A stretch of DNA of 64,000 nucleotides from an uncultured Christensenellaceae bacterium (GTDB lineage: Bacteria > Bacillota > Clostridia > Christensenellales > Borkfalkiaceae), in assembly GCA_910589015.1 (NCBI GenBank), contig CAJUSA010000002.1, positions 62,001 through 126,000 on the forward strand, in the 5' to 3' direction. A program made the translations under genes and the position numbers. Below, piece by piece: positions 56,701-64,000 of this stretch (the stretch's first letter is position 1; every line of letters starts with the position of its first letter). Under the pieces are notes generated by a model, which was not told the origin of the DNA, made no database searches, and saw nothing but the letters and a program-made list of their open reading frames with translations.

Positions 56701-57363
56701 GGTCTGAATACACATGAGCACGTCCTGCATTTCCCAGTCTTCCTTATTGAGATAATGCACGTCGTTCGTGGCAACGAGCGGAATGCCCGTTTCGTGCGAA
56801 ATTTTCACGATGAGCGGCAAGATCTGCCGCTGTTCGGGAATGCCGTGATCCTGAATTTCGAGATAAAAATCGTCGCCGTAGATCTCGCGCATCGAAAGTG
56901 CGAATTCCTTGGCTTTTTCGTATTCCCCCGCCATGAGAAGGCGCGGAAGCCGCCCCGCAAGACAGGCAGAAAGACAGATCACGCCCTCGCTGTGTTCTTT
57001 GAGCACGCTGTAATCGATGCGCGGGCGGTAATAAAATCCGTCGACAAACGCCATAGAATCGAGCTGCGTAAGATTGATATATCCCGCCCTGTTCTTGGCA
57101 AGCAACACCAAATGGTCGGCACGCTGCTCGGTTTTCACCGTTAAATCGTCGGTAAGATAAAATTCGCACCCGACAATGGCTTTGATCTTGTTCTTTCTGC
57201 ACTTTTCGGCAAAGCGCAAGGAACAATACATATTTCCGTGATCGGTCACGGCGACGGCGTCGATATTGTTCTTTTTGCAATGCTTAATAAGCTCGTCGAC
57301 CTTCACCGCGCCGTCGAGCAGACTGTATTCGGTATGCAGATGTAAATGTACGAAATCGGTCAT
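53779..57363 (-). CDS. dnaE: DNA polymerase III alpha subunit
   Basis: 1194 residues. An N-terminal PHP domain (HLHTEYSLLDG, TDHGNMY, about 1-270), polymerase palm with the catalytic aspartates in PDFDVDF near 404, fingers/thumb (FASYAFNKSHAAAYAVVTYQTAYLKAYYP), a helix-hairpin-helix region, and a C-terminal OB domain (VTMGGIVSVVRKHNTKGG). Length and order fit DnaE1. It overlaps whiA by 4 bases. Confidence 0.97.
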   Translation of the reverse strand: MTDFVHLHLHTEYSLLDGAVKVDELIKHCKKNNIDAVAVTDHGNMYCSLRFAEKCRKNKIKAIVGCEFYLTDDLTVKTEQRADHLVLLAKNRAGYINLTQLDSMAFVDGFYYRPRIDYSVLKEHSEGVICLSACLAGRLPRLLMAGEYEKAKEFALSMREIYGDDFYLEIQDHGIPEQRQILPLIVKISHETGIPLVATNDVHYLNKEDWEMQDVLMCIQTKRTLDDPDRMKMQTHEFYMKSGDEMAAIFPNLPEAISNTRVIADKVSDTDTPFNLKDDGTPIYDKTLIPLYTADDGTPSPEFLRRLTEDGLPKRYSVVTDEIKARAEYELGIIIKMGFADYFLIVWDYINWSRLNDIPVGPGRGSGVGSIVAYAIGITNVDPLRYDLLFERFLNPDRVSMPDFDVDFCTERRVETIEYVRRRYHPENVAQIVTFGTLASRAVIKDVGRVMRVPYAETDRITKLMDGKSTIRELLGLNIESCRAEIEKTKDDPDKNEEAQKKYNDQVAKRNSEFIEIYESDETLKRVIDMGLKLEGMPRQTGMHAAGVVICAKKIADNVPLSRNGEDITTQYDMKEVESIGMLKMDFLALTTLTDIKKTLDYIYEDTGKKIEFGQECDDKEAYRLISDGDTDAVFQLEQGGMKRFMKQLQPSCLEDLIAGISLYRPGPMDFIPTYLKNKGNPEAITYLTPLLKPILENSYGVIIYQEQVMQIFQNLAGYSLGQADLVRRAMAKKKRAELMAQKDKFIYGDIDKGGNITGCQAHGIPPEVSAELFKEMESFASYAFNKSHAAAYAVVTYQTAYLKAYYPKEFLAGVLNNRITKIEEIAKYVAYMKEKNIPVYPPDVNASKAYFSVQNDGVRFGLCALRGVGIAAMESVIEEREKNGKFLDFTDFLMRCTKFINKRMVESLILGGAFDGFGKHRSQYYAVYEELMRRIAGIDKQRDSAQMSLFGDVIEEHAPEVDYPDLPEWDTSDKLSREKSVIGVYVSGHPFGAYAHHFTDCSFNTGMMLDFEEDEETGDRAYASLSDGQPVTMGGIVSVVRKHNTKGGSVMAFITVEDLYGSIDCIAFPRVYDKIKALIRPDTVVTVTGKIDIQPEKLPVIRLETLKEFVPPENKKAEEVAVQTQKVLWLDARSLEKADFDELIEMMEGYAGNVKTKILYEGKRYEYSVNLSKAFTAELRTFLSAEQIKLVET

Positions 57364-58277
57364 GCGTTCTCTTCCGTTCGGGCGCTCAGCAGCACCAGTT
57401 TTCTCATTCTGTGATTCAAGCAGCTCTTGCCCACGCCGAGCACGGCGGCAAGTTCGCTCAAGGAAAGCGTCGGATAGTTCACCCTGCCTTCCGCCGCACG
57501 GCGCAACGGTTCGGGAAGGGTTTGCAGAATGCCCTTTTCTTCGAGTCGCCGCACGGCGACCACCTGTTCCGCGCTTGCGATCGCCGTTTTATCGGTGTTG
57601 CCGATAAAGCAGTTGTTCACGCGGTTGTCGCGATTGCTCTGCTCGCGCGCCTCGAACACGCTCTCGAATTTTCTGAGCGCGCCGCGCGCGCCGATCTTAT
57701 AGAGAAAATCGCCGAGCATTTCGCGGTTCTTGCAGTAAACAATATGCTTTTCCCCCCGCGCGATGGTATTACCGAACAGCAACTGCCCTTCGAGCAGAGC
57801 GCAAAAGTCGTTCGCGTCGGACTCTTTGCGGAACACGAATTCGAGGTGATAGCCCGTTTTCGCCCCGCCGCGCGGCAGAGTACAGCTTCCTCCGCCGAGA
57901 AACGCGCCGCATAAATACGCCCGCACGCAACATTCGCGTTCCGCGATGCGGGCGGCGGCATAGCGTTTGATTTCCCCGGCGATCACCGCGGCGTGTTCGC
58001 CCGAATAAGTAAAGGTAAGTTTGTTGCGCCCGTATTTGGGATCGCGCACCGCCTCGGTCACGTTCATGGAAATGCCGAACAGCTCTTCCGCCAAAGCAAG
58101 GAAATATTCCGCGATCTCTTCTTTTTCGCTCGTGAACGAAATCGCACCGCCCGCCTGTTCGGGGCGGACAAAATTGCCCCGCGTATCAAGAAACGCCGCA
58201 AACATTGCCAGACGGCAACAGCGTTTTTCGGGAAATGCGCGCAGAAGATCGTGCTTTATTTCCTCCGTAAAATTCAT
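57360..58277 (-). CDS. whiA: WhiA, DNA-binding regulator
   Basis: 305 residues. An N-terminal degenerate LAGLIDADG-type part (RAYLCGAFLGGGSC, GYHLEFVFR) and a C-terminal helix-turn-helix with YPTLSLSELAAVLGVGKSCLNHRMRKL. WhiA affects cell division and chromosome segregation in Firmicutes and sporulation septation in Streptomyces. The frequent partners rapZ and yvcK are not here; the neighbours are a PHP phosphatase and dnaE, both coupled by 4-base overlaps. Confidence 0.95.
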   Translation of the reverse strand: MNFTEEIKHDLLRAFPEKRCCRLAMFAAFLDTRGNFVRPEQAGGAISFTSEKEEIAEYFLALAEELFGISMNVTEAVRDPKYGRNKLTFTYSGEHAAVIAGEIKRYAAARIAERECCVRAYLCGAFLGGGSCTLPRGGAKTGYHLEFVFRKESDANDFCALLEGQLLFGNTIARGEKHIVYCKNREMLGDFLYKIGARGALRKFESVFEAREQSNRDNRVNNCFIGNTDKTAIASAEQVVAVRRLEEKGILQTLPEPLRRAAEGRVNYPTLSLSELAAVLGVGKSCLNHRMRKLVLLSARTEENA

Positions 58278-59065
58278 GAAAACCTCGAAAAAATGCCGTG
58301 TTCTTTCTTATACTGCGCAAAACGGAAGGCGGGAAGCTTGCCGTCGATGTTGTCGATGCGGTCGAGCGGCACGCCCACGCGCGCGATCTGCTCGGCGGCA
58401 AGCGCGCAATCGCCGATCCGCTCGATCGAGTGCGCGTCGGAATTGACGACGAACCGCACGCCCGTCTGCACGACGGCGTCGAGCTCTTCGTCGGTCAAAT
58501 GCGGTTTTTTTGCGCTGATTTCGAGATAAGTTCCGTAATCGCGGCAGCACTTCGCCACTTCGACCGCGTCGGCAAAGCATTGAAAGTTCAGATGGGTGAC
58601 GACGTCGAGCGGATTTTTCTTAACCGCGTTGATAAACGCCCTCGTCGTATACTTCACAAGACTCTGCGAAGGCTTGATTTTTAGATTGCCGCGCAGATAA
58701 CTGCCCCAGCCGATTTTCCAGTCTTTTAATTTATCGTAATGAATGACGACGTGGATCCCTGCAAGATAGACGTCGAAGTCGGAATAGTCGCTCTCTTTCA
58801 GGTCGCATAAACCCGATGCGCCGCGGATATTGCTTTCGATCCCGATGAGAGCCGGAATCCCTTCGCGCTCTTCCGCCGCGCGCGCCTCCGCGATATAGGC
58901 AGGCATGTCCTTGCGGCGAATGCCGAACCAGACGTGCGAAAAACCGTGCTCGGTCAATGCGACTGCCTTCAAGCCGCACTCTTTCGCACGGGCTACGTTC
59001 TGCGCAACGGTGTTGTCGCCGTCGGAGTAATGGGTATGCGTATGAAAATCAACTGTCAACTTCAT
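58274..59065 (-). CDS. PHP-domain phosphatase (YcdX-like)
   Basis: 263 residues from MKLTVDFHTHTHYSDG (ATG 59063-59065). Metal ligands are visible as HTHTHYSD, TEHGFSH, GIESNI (Glu), VIHYDK, THLNFQ and NSDAHSIERIGD, the PHP set. It probably hydrolyses a phosphoester; the substrate is unknown. It overlaps whiA by 4 bases and lies 28 bases after murB. Confidence 0.88.
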   Translation of the reverse strand: MKLTVDFHTHTHYSDGDNTVAQNVARAKECGLKAVALTEHGFSHVWFGIRRKDMPAYIAEARAAEEREGIPALIGIESNIRGASGLCDLKESDYSDFDVYLAGIHVVIHYDKLKDWKIGWGSYLRGNLKIKPSQSLVKYTTRAFINAVKKNPLDVVTHLNFQCFADAVEVAKCCRDYGTYLEISAKKPHLTDEELDAVVQTGVRFVVNSDAHSIERIGDCALAAEQIARVGVPLDRIDNIDGKLPAFRFAQYKKEHGIFSRFS

Positions 59066-59092
59066 CTGCGTCTCTTCTTCGGGCAATTTGCC

Positions 59093-60010
59093 CTATGTAA
59101 TCGGGTACGGCGCGATCCTGCGGATCTCTTCGCGCAGCAATACGCCTTTTTCCTTATATACGATTTCCTTTATCGTTCCGATGAGTTCCGCCACGTCGGC
59201 GGCACTCCGCCCTTCGTTGATGATAAAATTCGCATGGCGTTCCGAAACGAACGCGTCGCCTATGCGCCGCCCCTTCAAGCCGCACGCCTCGATCAAGGCG
59301 CCCGCCGAAATTCCGCCCTCGGGATTGACGAACGTGCAACCCATACTGCGCCCTTTGGGAAGGTGCGCCCGTTTCAGTCTGTAAAAACAGCTTTCGCGTT
59401 CGATGTTCTGCGCCGTCGAGGGCGACAGGCGCAACACCGCGCGCAGAACGGCGATATTGTTCTGAAACACGCTCTGTTTTTCGGAAAAACCGCATTCTTG
59501 CGCACGCAGAACGATGGTTTCCCCTTCGCAAACGGCAAGCACTTCTTCGACAAGGTCGGAAAAATGCCGCACGGCGATGCCCGCATTCATGGCGATCCCG
59601 CCGCCGACCGTCATGGGAATGCCCGTAAACGGTTCGCAGCCCCCAAGACGCGCGGCGCGCGCACTGCGCAAAAGACTGCCGCCCGTACTCCCCGCGCCGA
59701 CAATCAAGCGATTACCCTCGCGCCCGATCTGCCGTAATGCGCGAAAACGCACCACGACGCCTTCGAAAAATTCGTCCGGGGGCAAGACGTTGGCACCGGC
59801 ACCTAAAATATAATAAGGTATAGCGCCGCGGTTCAGATAACGCAAAACCGCCGCAGCGCTCTCTTCGTCGGCAGGCTCGATACTCAAAGCGGCATAACCG
59901 CCGCAACCGATCGTCGTATGTCGCGCAAACGAAAAATTTTCCGTGAGCGTCGCCTGAGGAAAGCGCTTTTCCAGATCCGCACGCAGACCGCACAATTTAC
60001 CGTTTATCAT
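59093..60010 (-). CDS. murB: UDP-N-acetylenolpyruvoylglucosamine reductase
   Basis: 305 residues from MINGKLCGLRADL (ATG 60008-60010); a TTG nine codons earlier keeps the frame but lacks a better site. FAD-binding motifs YYILGAGANVL and GIPMTVGGGIAMNAG, then KRAHLPKGRSMGCTFVNPEGGISAGALIEACGLKG with the catalytic Ser replaced-position Cys/Ser region, and HANFIIN at the end, define a type I-like MurB. It makes UDP-MurNAc for peptidoglycan. Confidence 0.94.
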   Translation of the reverse strand: MINGKLCGLRADLEKRFPQATLTENFSFARHTTIGCGGYAALSIEPADEESAAAVLRYLNRGAIPYYILGAGANVLPPDEFFEGVVVRFRALRQIGREGNRLIVGAGSTGGSLLRSARAARLGGCEPFTGIPMTVGGGIAMNAGIAVRHFSDLVEEVLAVCEGETIVLRAQECGFSEKQSVFQNNIAVLRAVLRLSPSTAQNIERESCFYRLKRAHLPKGRSMGCTFVNPEGGISAGALIEACGLKGRRIGDAFVSERHANFIINEGRSAADVAELIGTIKEIVYKEKGVLLREEIRRIAPYPIT

Positions 60011-60033
60011 TCTATCACACTTTCCCGTATATT

Positions 60034-60957
60034 TCAAATACTTTTTAAGAATTTATCAATATTTTTCGCGTCAGATTTTGCGCGAACCGCCTCGGTGAGC
60101 GAAACGAGCGCGTCATCCGAGGAAAAAACGCTCACCGTTTTGCGCGCTTCGGTTTGCGACAGTGAAAACATACCGATTTCCGAAAGCCTGCCCTGCACCT
60201 CTTTCCCGAGCAAAACGTCGATAAATTTCTTGCAATCTGCGGATTTTTTGGCGTTCAGACAGGCGATATACTGATACAGATCGCAATATTCGTTGAGCTC
60301 TTTGCGGTAAACGTTGACGCCGCGCGTAACAAATCGGCATTCGTCGCGTTGCGTTCCCAAAAGATAACGGTATTTTTTATTGAGAAACCCGACGTAAGCC
60401 GCGCCGCTTTCGATGCGCTCGCCCTCGACGTTATTGAGATACGCCGCTACTTCGCACAAATTGCTGCCGCCCGCCGAAATCGCCACCGTGCCGCTGTCCT
60501 CGAAATTTTCATCGAGCGAAAAGAGCGAATAACGCCCCGCACACCAGGGATAGGCAAGGCAGTCGCCGCCCGTTTCGCCGCCCGCGAACTTGCGGGCAAG
60601 CGGCAAAGCCTGTTCCATAAAATCCCCCAGCCCTACGCCGAACGAAAGCATATCGGGCAAATCGCCTTCCTGCGCCGCCGCGCGAGCCCCCTCCGCCGTA
60701 TAAGACGAAATCAGATAATAGACGTTCTTATCTTTCTTTTCGAGAATACGCGCCGCATCGCGCAGGAACGACGCGCGCGAGCCCTTGCCGCCCTCGAAGG
60801 TATCGATATGCCACACGCGCACGATGCGTTTGTCTTGCGAGGGCGCCTCGTTCTTGCCGTCCGGAAAAAAGAGAACGGTTAAAAATGCCGCCGCAAGCAA
60901 GGCGAACGGGAAAGCGCGTAAAAAAACGTGCGCCAGTTTTGAAAATATTTTCCGCAT
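60034..60957 (-). CDS. Membrane-anchored solute-binding-like protein
   Basis: 307 residues with an N-terminal membrane/signal segment (about 12-31) lacking a lipobox Cys. The rest resembles an extracellular solute-binding fold of the SBP type: VRVWHIDTFEGGKGSRASFL at the start, DLPDMLSFGVGLGDF, YPWCAGRYSLFSLDEN, and KKFIDVLLGKEVQGRLSEIGMFSL near the C-terminus. No permease or ATPase is nearby. It heads the murB-PHP-whiA-dnaE run, with its stop 23 bases before murB. It may be an envelope factor rather than a transporter subunit. Confidence 0.68.
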   Translation of the reverse strand: MRKIFSKLAHVFLRAFPFALLAAAFLTVLFFPDGKNEAPSQDKRIVRVWHIDTFEGGKGSRASFLRDAARILEKKDKNVYYLISSYTAEGARAAAQEGDLPDMLSFGVGLGDFMEQALPLARKFAGGETGGDCLAYPWCAGRYSLFSLDENFEDSGTVAISAGGSNLCEVAAYLNNVEGERIESGAAYVGFLNKKYRYLLGTQRDECRFVTRGVNVYRKELNEYCDLYQYIACLNAKKSADCKKFIDVLLGKEVQGRLSEIGMFSLSQTEARKTVSVFSSDDALVSLTEAVRAKSDAKNIDKFLKSI

Positions 60958-61004
60958 ACGTTACTCTATGCGCAAACATTTTATAACATGCGCGGAATAA
61001 GAAA

Positions 61005-61020
61005 GGACGCCGAAGCGTCC
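61005..61020. terminator. Short hairpin, possible terminator
   Basis: GGACGC-CGAA-GCGTCC with a T-rich stretch on the - strand, just above the start of the 60957 gene. Either a weak terminator for the DUF1540 transcript or a leader hairpin. Confidence 0.4.
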
Positions 61021-61089
61021 TCCCGATATATGTGAAACGGCTGCGTTGCCGTGCTACTTTCAGTATGGCGCCGTAACCGTATTTTATGC

Positions 61090-61117
61090 AAAAAAGAGAG
61101 GTAAACCTCTCTTTTTT
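61090..61117 (-). terminator. Terminator of the DUF1540 gene
   Basis: A perfect 12-bp stem (61090-61101 and 61106-61117) with a 4-base loop and T/A runs on both sides, 28 bases past the DUF1540 stop. Confidence 0.9.
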
Positions 61118-61145
61118 CCCGAACGTGCTACAATGCCCCATTGCG

Positions 61146-61301
61146 TTACTTTCTTGCCTGAAAGCTGTCGCAGCAGGTGCAGTGTTCGCAGTCGCAAGTG
61201 TTGCCGACGTGGATCTTGTCGAGTTCGCAGTGCATGCCGTCGGTATTGTAACGGCATTCGCTTACGCCGCAAGATACGCCGCAGTTGATTTTACGTTCCA
61301 T
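61146..61301 (-). CDS. DUF1540 Cys-rich small protein
   Basis: 51 residues: MERKINCGVSCGVSECRYNT, then DGMHCELDKIHVGNTCDCEH and CTCCDSFQARK. The two-part pattern of cysteines (nine in all) around CRYN and CELDKI is the DUF1540 domain, common in Clostridia and probably metal binding; function unknown. The strong ribosome site AGGAGGGG eight bases before the ATG (61299-61301) and a terminator directly downstream confirm that this very short gene is real. Confidence 0.88.
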   Translation of the reverse strand: MERKINCGVSCGVSECRYNTDGMHCELDKIHVGNTCDCEHCTCCDSFQARK

Positions 61302-61374
61302 GATCGCCCCTCCTTTCCTTATTTTGATCTCTTCTGATATTTTGCACGTTTTTACAAAAATTATTCCCTACGGA

Positions 61375-61403
61375 TTGACAAACGGCACTTTGTTTAGTAG
61401 AAT
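61375..61403 (+). promoter_or_regulatory. Promoter of rplI
   Basis: -35 TTGACA (61375-61380), 17-bp spacer, -10 TAGAAT (61398-61403), followed by AAGGAG before the start codon. Confidence 0.8.
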
Positions 61404-61427
61404 ATTGTAAAAGGAGTGTAAAAGCAA

Positions 61428-61871
61428 ATGAAAGTGATTCTTAAAGCAGACGTAAAAGGCAGCGGAAAAAAAGGCGATATTCTGGAAGTGAGCGACGGCT
61501 ATGCAAAAAACTTTCTCATTAAAAAGGGTTTGGCGGAACAAGCTACGGCAAGCGGCGTAAACGCGGTTACGCAGCAACGCACGGCGCAGGCGTTCCACAA
61601 AGCCGAAAACGAACGGCAATTAAAAGAACTTGCCGCAAAACTCAACGGAACGGAAATCTCCGTCCCCATTCGCGCGGGCGAAAACGGCAAAACCTTCGGT
61701 TCGGTGACGACGGCACAGATCAGTTCCGCTCTTGCCGAAGTGGGCTACGATGTCGACAAGAAAAAGATCATTCTTAAAGATCAGGTCAAACAGTTGGGCA
61801 TTTACGACGTGGAAATCCGTTTTATGGAAAAAGTAACGACGAAAATCAAGGTGAAAGTCGTCGCACTGTAA
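61428..61871 (+). CDS. rplI: 50S ribosomal protein L9
   Basis: 147 residues, the only confident + strand gene. It starts MKVILKADVKGSGKKGDILEVSDGYAKNFLI, the L9 signature, has the long Ala/Lys/Glu-rich central helix, and a C-terminal domain ending VEIRFMEKVTTKIKVKVVAL. Usually found with rpsF-rpsR-dnaB; here it stands alone with its own promoter and a terminator shared with the hydrogenase gene. Confidence 0.97.
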   Translation: MKVILKADVKGSGKKGDILEVSDGYAKNFLIKKGLAEQATASGVNAVTQQRTAQAFHKAENERQLKELAAKLNGTEISVPIRAGENGKTFGSVTTAQISSALAEVGYDVDKKKIILKDQVKQLGIYDVEIRFMEKVTTKIKVKVVAL

Positions 61872-61922
61872 AAAACGAGCGTTTATGTCACGCATAATAC
61901 TATGTATTTCAGCAAAAAATAA

Positions 61923-61948
61923 AAAACCCCTGCTTATGCAGGGGTTTT
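61923..61948. terminator. Bidirectional terminator between rplI and hydrogenase
   Basis: An 11-bp stem AAAACCCCTGC/GCAGGGGTTTT (61923-61933, 61938-61948) with A/T runs on both sides, lying between convergent genes. Confidence 0.9.
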
Positions 61949-61959
61949 ATTTAGTATTT

Positions 61960-63468
61960 TTAAGGAAGATGAATATCGTAAAGATCTTTATCGGGCAAGG
62001 CGTTCGTCGAACCGTCGACGAATTTTTTGACTTCCGCCGCAGCCTTTGCCACGGGAATATTCACACCCGCGCCGGCAACGCAGCCGCCGGGGCACCCCAT
62101 CCCCTCAATCAGGCAGCCGTTCATCTTGCCCGCCTTTGCAAGCAAAAGCATCTTCTTGCACTCGGTAAGTCCTTCCGCATGCTCGATTTTTACTTCTATG
62201 CCGGGATAATATTCCTTGACGCATGCGCTAACCGCTTTGGATACGCCGCCCGCGACCGCATAGCCTCTGCCCGCGCCGCTCGCATCGTGAATGGGTTCGG
62301 ATTTATCGAAGGTTTCGAAATCGATCCCCTTGGCCTCGAAAATCGCGGCAAGCTCTTCGAACGTGATGACAAAGTCGACGTCGCTGCGCACGGTTTTACG
62401 CATCGCCTCGAGTTTTTTCGCCGCGCACGGCCCGATAAACACCACGCGCGAAGAAGGCATTTTCTGCTTGATCGAACGAGCGGTCGCCACCATCGGCGTG
62501 AGTGCGCTCGATACGCGATCGATCATTTCGGGGAACTGCGTTTTGGCAAGCATCGACCATGCGGGACAGCATGAAGTCAACAGGAACGGAACCTTCCCTT
62601 CCGCCACCTCGGTCGCGTAATGATGTGCCTCGGTCGCCGCGCCTACGTCGGCACCGTGCGCCACTTCGAACACTTCCTTAAATCCGATTTCTTTAAGAGC
62701 GGCTTTCACCGTCCAGAGCGATACGCCGTCGCCGAACTGCCCGATGATCGAGGGCGCCACCTCGGCGACAACGTTGTCGCCGCTGCGGATCGCACGGATC
62801 AACTGATAAATCTGTGATTTGTCGGCGATTGCCCCGAACGGACAGCTCACCATGCATTGACCGCAACCCACGCACTTTTGCGGATCGATCTGCGCGCGCC
62901 CCAACGCATCGGAAGAAATGGCTTTTACACCGCAGGCGCGGGCGCACGGGCGCGCCGTATGCACGATCGCGTCGTAGGGACAAGCTTCTTTGCATTTACC
63001 GCATTTGATGCACTTTGCCTGATCGATGATCGATCTACCCGTTTTCGGGTCGATCGAAATAGCGCCGCGCGGACAGATATTCACGCAGTAACGCGAAACG
63101 CAGCCGCGGCACTGATCGCTCACACGATAAGCGTTTTCCTCGCATTTATCGCATGCGGAAGGAATCACCTGCATAAGCGGCGGTTCGTAATATTTATCCG
63201 AAATGTTGCTGTAAGAAAGCCCGTTCGTGATATGCGCGGGACGGTCCTGCGGGTTGAGCGACATACCCATCGCAAGCCGCACGCGCTCGGACGCGATTGC
63301 CCGCTCGCGATAAACGCTTTCCCGATACTGCGGCGTTTCGCTCGGAATAATTTTATAGGGAATCGCCTCAATGTCGTTATTGATGCGTTCCGATTCGAAA
63401 GCAACCTTCGCCACCTCGACGAACACCTGCCTTCTGAGTTTTGTAACCGAAGTTTCTAAACCTCTCAT
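61960..63468 (-). CDS. [FeFe]-hydrogenase, monomeric group B type
   Basis: 502 residues. An N-terminal Cys-rich ferredoxin region (CDKCEENAYRVSDQCRGC, CIKCGKCKEACP, CARACG and CVGCGQCMVSCP) carries several Fe-S clusters. The H-cluster domain follows: L1 TSCCPAW near 299, L2 GPCAAKK near 349, L3 GMGCPGGC near 460. The L1 and L2 variants (TSCCPAW, PCAAKK) and the leading ~100 residues are those of group B enzymes rather than the group A consensus. It couples ferredoxin to H2 in fermentation. The ribosome site is AGGAG. Confidence 0.92.
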   Translation of the reverse strand: MRGLETSVTKLRRQVFVEVAKVAFESERINNDIEAIPYKIIPSETPQYRESVYRERAIASERVRLAMGMSLNPQDRPAHITNGLSYSNISDKYYEPPLMQVIPSACDKCEENAYRVSDQCRGCVSRYCVNICPRGAISIDPKTGRSIIDQAKCIKCGKCKEACPYDAIVHTARPCARACGVKAISSDALGRAQIDPQKCVGCGQCMVSCPFGAIADKSQIYQLIRAIRSGDNVVAEVAPSIIGQFGDGVSLWTVKAALKEIGFKEVFEVAHGADVGAATEAHHYATEVAEGKVPFLLTSCCPAWSMLAKTQFPEMIDRVSSALTPMVATARSIKQKMPSSRVVFIGPCAAKKLEAMRKTVRSDVDFVITFEELAAIFEAKGIDFETFDKSEPIHDASGAGRGYAVAGGVSKAVSACVKEYYPGIEVKIEHAEGLTECKKMLLLAKAGKMNGCLIEGMGCPGGCVAGAGVNIPVAKAAAEVKKFVDGSTNALPDKDLYDIHLP

Positions 63469-63483
63469 AGCACTCCTGTAAAA

Positions 63484-63508
63484 TATCCCCTCCTGTTCGG
63501 AGGGGATA
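63484..63508 (-). terminator. Terminator of the adhE gene
   Basis: A 10-bp stem TATCCCCTCC/GGAGGGGATA (63484-63493, 63499-63508), 9 bases past the adhE stop. Confidence 0.88.
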
Positions 63509-63517
63509 CCGTCTTAC

Positions 63518-64000
63518 TTACTTTCTGCCGTAATAGGCGTTGAGGTACATCTCCTTGATTTCGCTCATAAGCGGATATCTGGGGTTCGCGCCCGTGCACT
63601 GGTCGTCGAACGCGTCTTCCGTCATCGCGTCGAGGCGGGCGAGGAACTGCTCTTCCGTCACCTTGTCGCCGAGCGCTTCTTTGATCGTTGCGGGCTGACC
63701 GACCGCACTCTGCAATTCTTTAAGTTTTTTGATGAGCGATTCAACAAGCTCGTCGTCGTTCTTGCCCTTGCAACCGACGAACCGCGCCACGTCGGCATAA
63801 CGAGCTTTGCACTGCGGATATGCGTACTGCGGAAACGTGCCCATTTTCGTAGGCTGTTCGCTGCTGTTGAAACGAATGACCTCTTCGAGCATCAAAGAGT
63901 TCGCCATGCCGTGTGGAATGTGCCAGTACGAACCGAGCTTGTGTGCCATCGAGTGGCAGACGCCGAGGAATGCGTTTGCAAACGCCATACCGGCAATGCA
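63518..64000 (-). CDS. adhE: Bifunctional acetaldehyde-CoA/alcohol dehydrogenase, C-terminus (partial)
   Basis: About 160 codons; the N-terminus lies beyond the right edge. CIAGMAFANAFLGVCHSMAHKLGSYWHIPHGMANSLML is the iron-binding region of group III alcohol dehydrogenases, with the His ligands in SMAHKLG and IPHGMAN. The end, TGANPRYPLMSEIKEMYLNAYYGRK, is that of AdhE rather than a stand-alone alcohol dehydrogenase. It would make ethanol from acetyl-CoA and oxidise NADH, next to the hydrogenase. Confidence 0.9.
   Translation of the reverse strand, partial: CIAGMAFANAFLGVCHSMAHKLGSYWHIPHGMANSLMLEEVIRFNSSEQPTKMGTFPQYAYPQCKARYADVARFVGCKGKNDDELVESLIKKLKELQSAVGQPATIKEALGDKVTEEQFLARLDAMTEDAFDDQCTGANPRYPLMSEIKEMYLNAYYGRK

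Noticed and set aside
54997..57144. 715-residue + strand open frame opposite dnaE
   Set aside because: Antisense shadow of a clear dnaE; no recognisable domain and unusual composition.
1..64000. tRNA, rRNA, insertion sequence, prophage or restriction/defence genes
   Set aside because: None seen: no cloverleaf or rRNA-like stretch was recognised by eye and no transposase, integrase, capsid or nuclease defence protein is encoded.

Overview
The window comes from an anaerobic, spore-forming member of the Clostridia (Bacillota), probably gut-associated. The evidence is a spoIIIA operon, an anaerobic ribonucleotide reductase, a group B-type [FeFe]-hydrogenase beside an AdhE-type alcohol dehydrogenase, and host- or plant-glycan enzymes (GH51, GH3, an M60 mucinase-like peptidase). 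The species assignment is inference. Only one confident gene, rplI, is on the + strand. All other genes are on the - strand, so transcription runs from high to low coordinates.

Region 1 (1-4.5 kb): spoIIIAA-AB-AC-AD (AD is cut by the window edge), then a GH51 arabinofuranosidase with its own promoter. Region 2 (4.6-21.8 kb): an accessory iron/heme block. It holds an IsdE-like heme-binding lipoprotein followed by wrecked FecCD permease and FecE ATPase genes. Next is a tightly overlapping operon of a YgbA-like protein, two half-size ABC transporters and a fused-ATPase ECF transporter; its composition resembles siaDEFGH of the streptococcal sia operon. An iron-type DtxR repressor, an FtsX/MacB-type ABC system, a second half-transporter pair and a TetR repressor follow. 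Eleven copies of a palindrome, GTTAGY-N4-RCTAAC (three with one mismatch), lie in this block: ten are intergenic or at gene ends next to the promoters, and one is inside ecfT. They are the best candidates for the DtxR operator, with a half-site spacing different from the classical DtxR box.

Region 3 (22-42.7 kb): surface and glycan genes. These are a 1434-residue M60 peptidase with a long Lys-rich C-terminal tail, DegV, a GH3 enzyme that seems to lack a conserved internal segment, an unknown 376-residue membrane protein, and a 3903-residue MBG/Ig-like repeat protein. Region 4 (42.7-50.9 kb): an intergenic repeat cluster, a small coiled-coil protein, an rRNA methyltransferase, a flavodoxin, and an operon nrdD-nrdG-aminopeptidase-two CobW-type GTPases preceded by a tandem pair of NrdR-like boxes. 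Region 5 (51-61 kb): HD protein, PfkB kinase, pfkA, dnaE, whiA, PHP phosphatase, murB and a solute-binding-like protein, an arrangement common near whiA in Clostridia. Region 6 (61-64 kb): DUF1540 protein, rplI, hydrogenase and the C-terminus of adhE.

The most interesting system is the iron block: one small Fe-type repressor appears to control heme import, two ABC-exporter-fold pairs, an ECF importer, a YgbA-family protein and an FtsX system, through arrays of repeated operators alternating with hairpins. Several genes in it are broken by deletion, frameshift or nonsense mutation. This suggests recent decay, though assembly error cannot be excluded from sequence alone.
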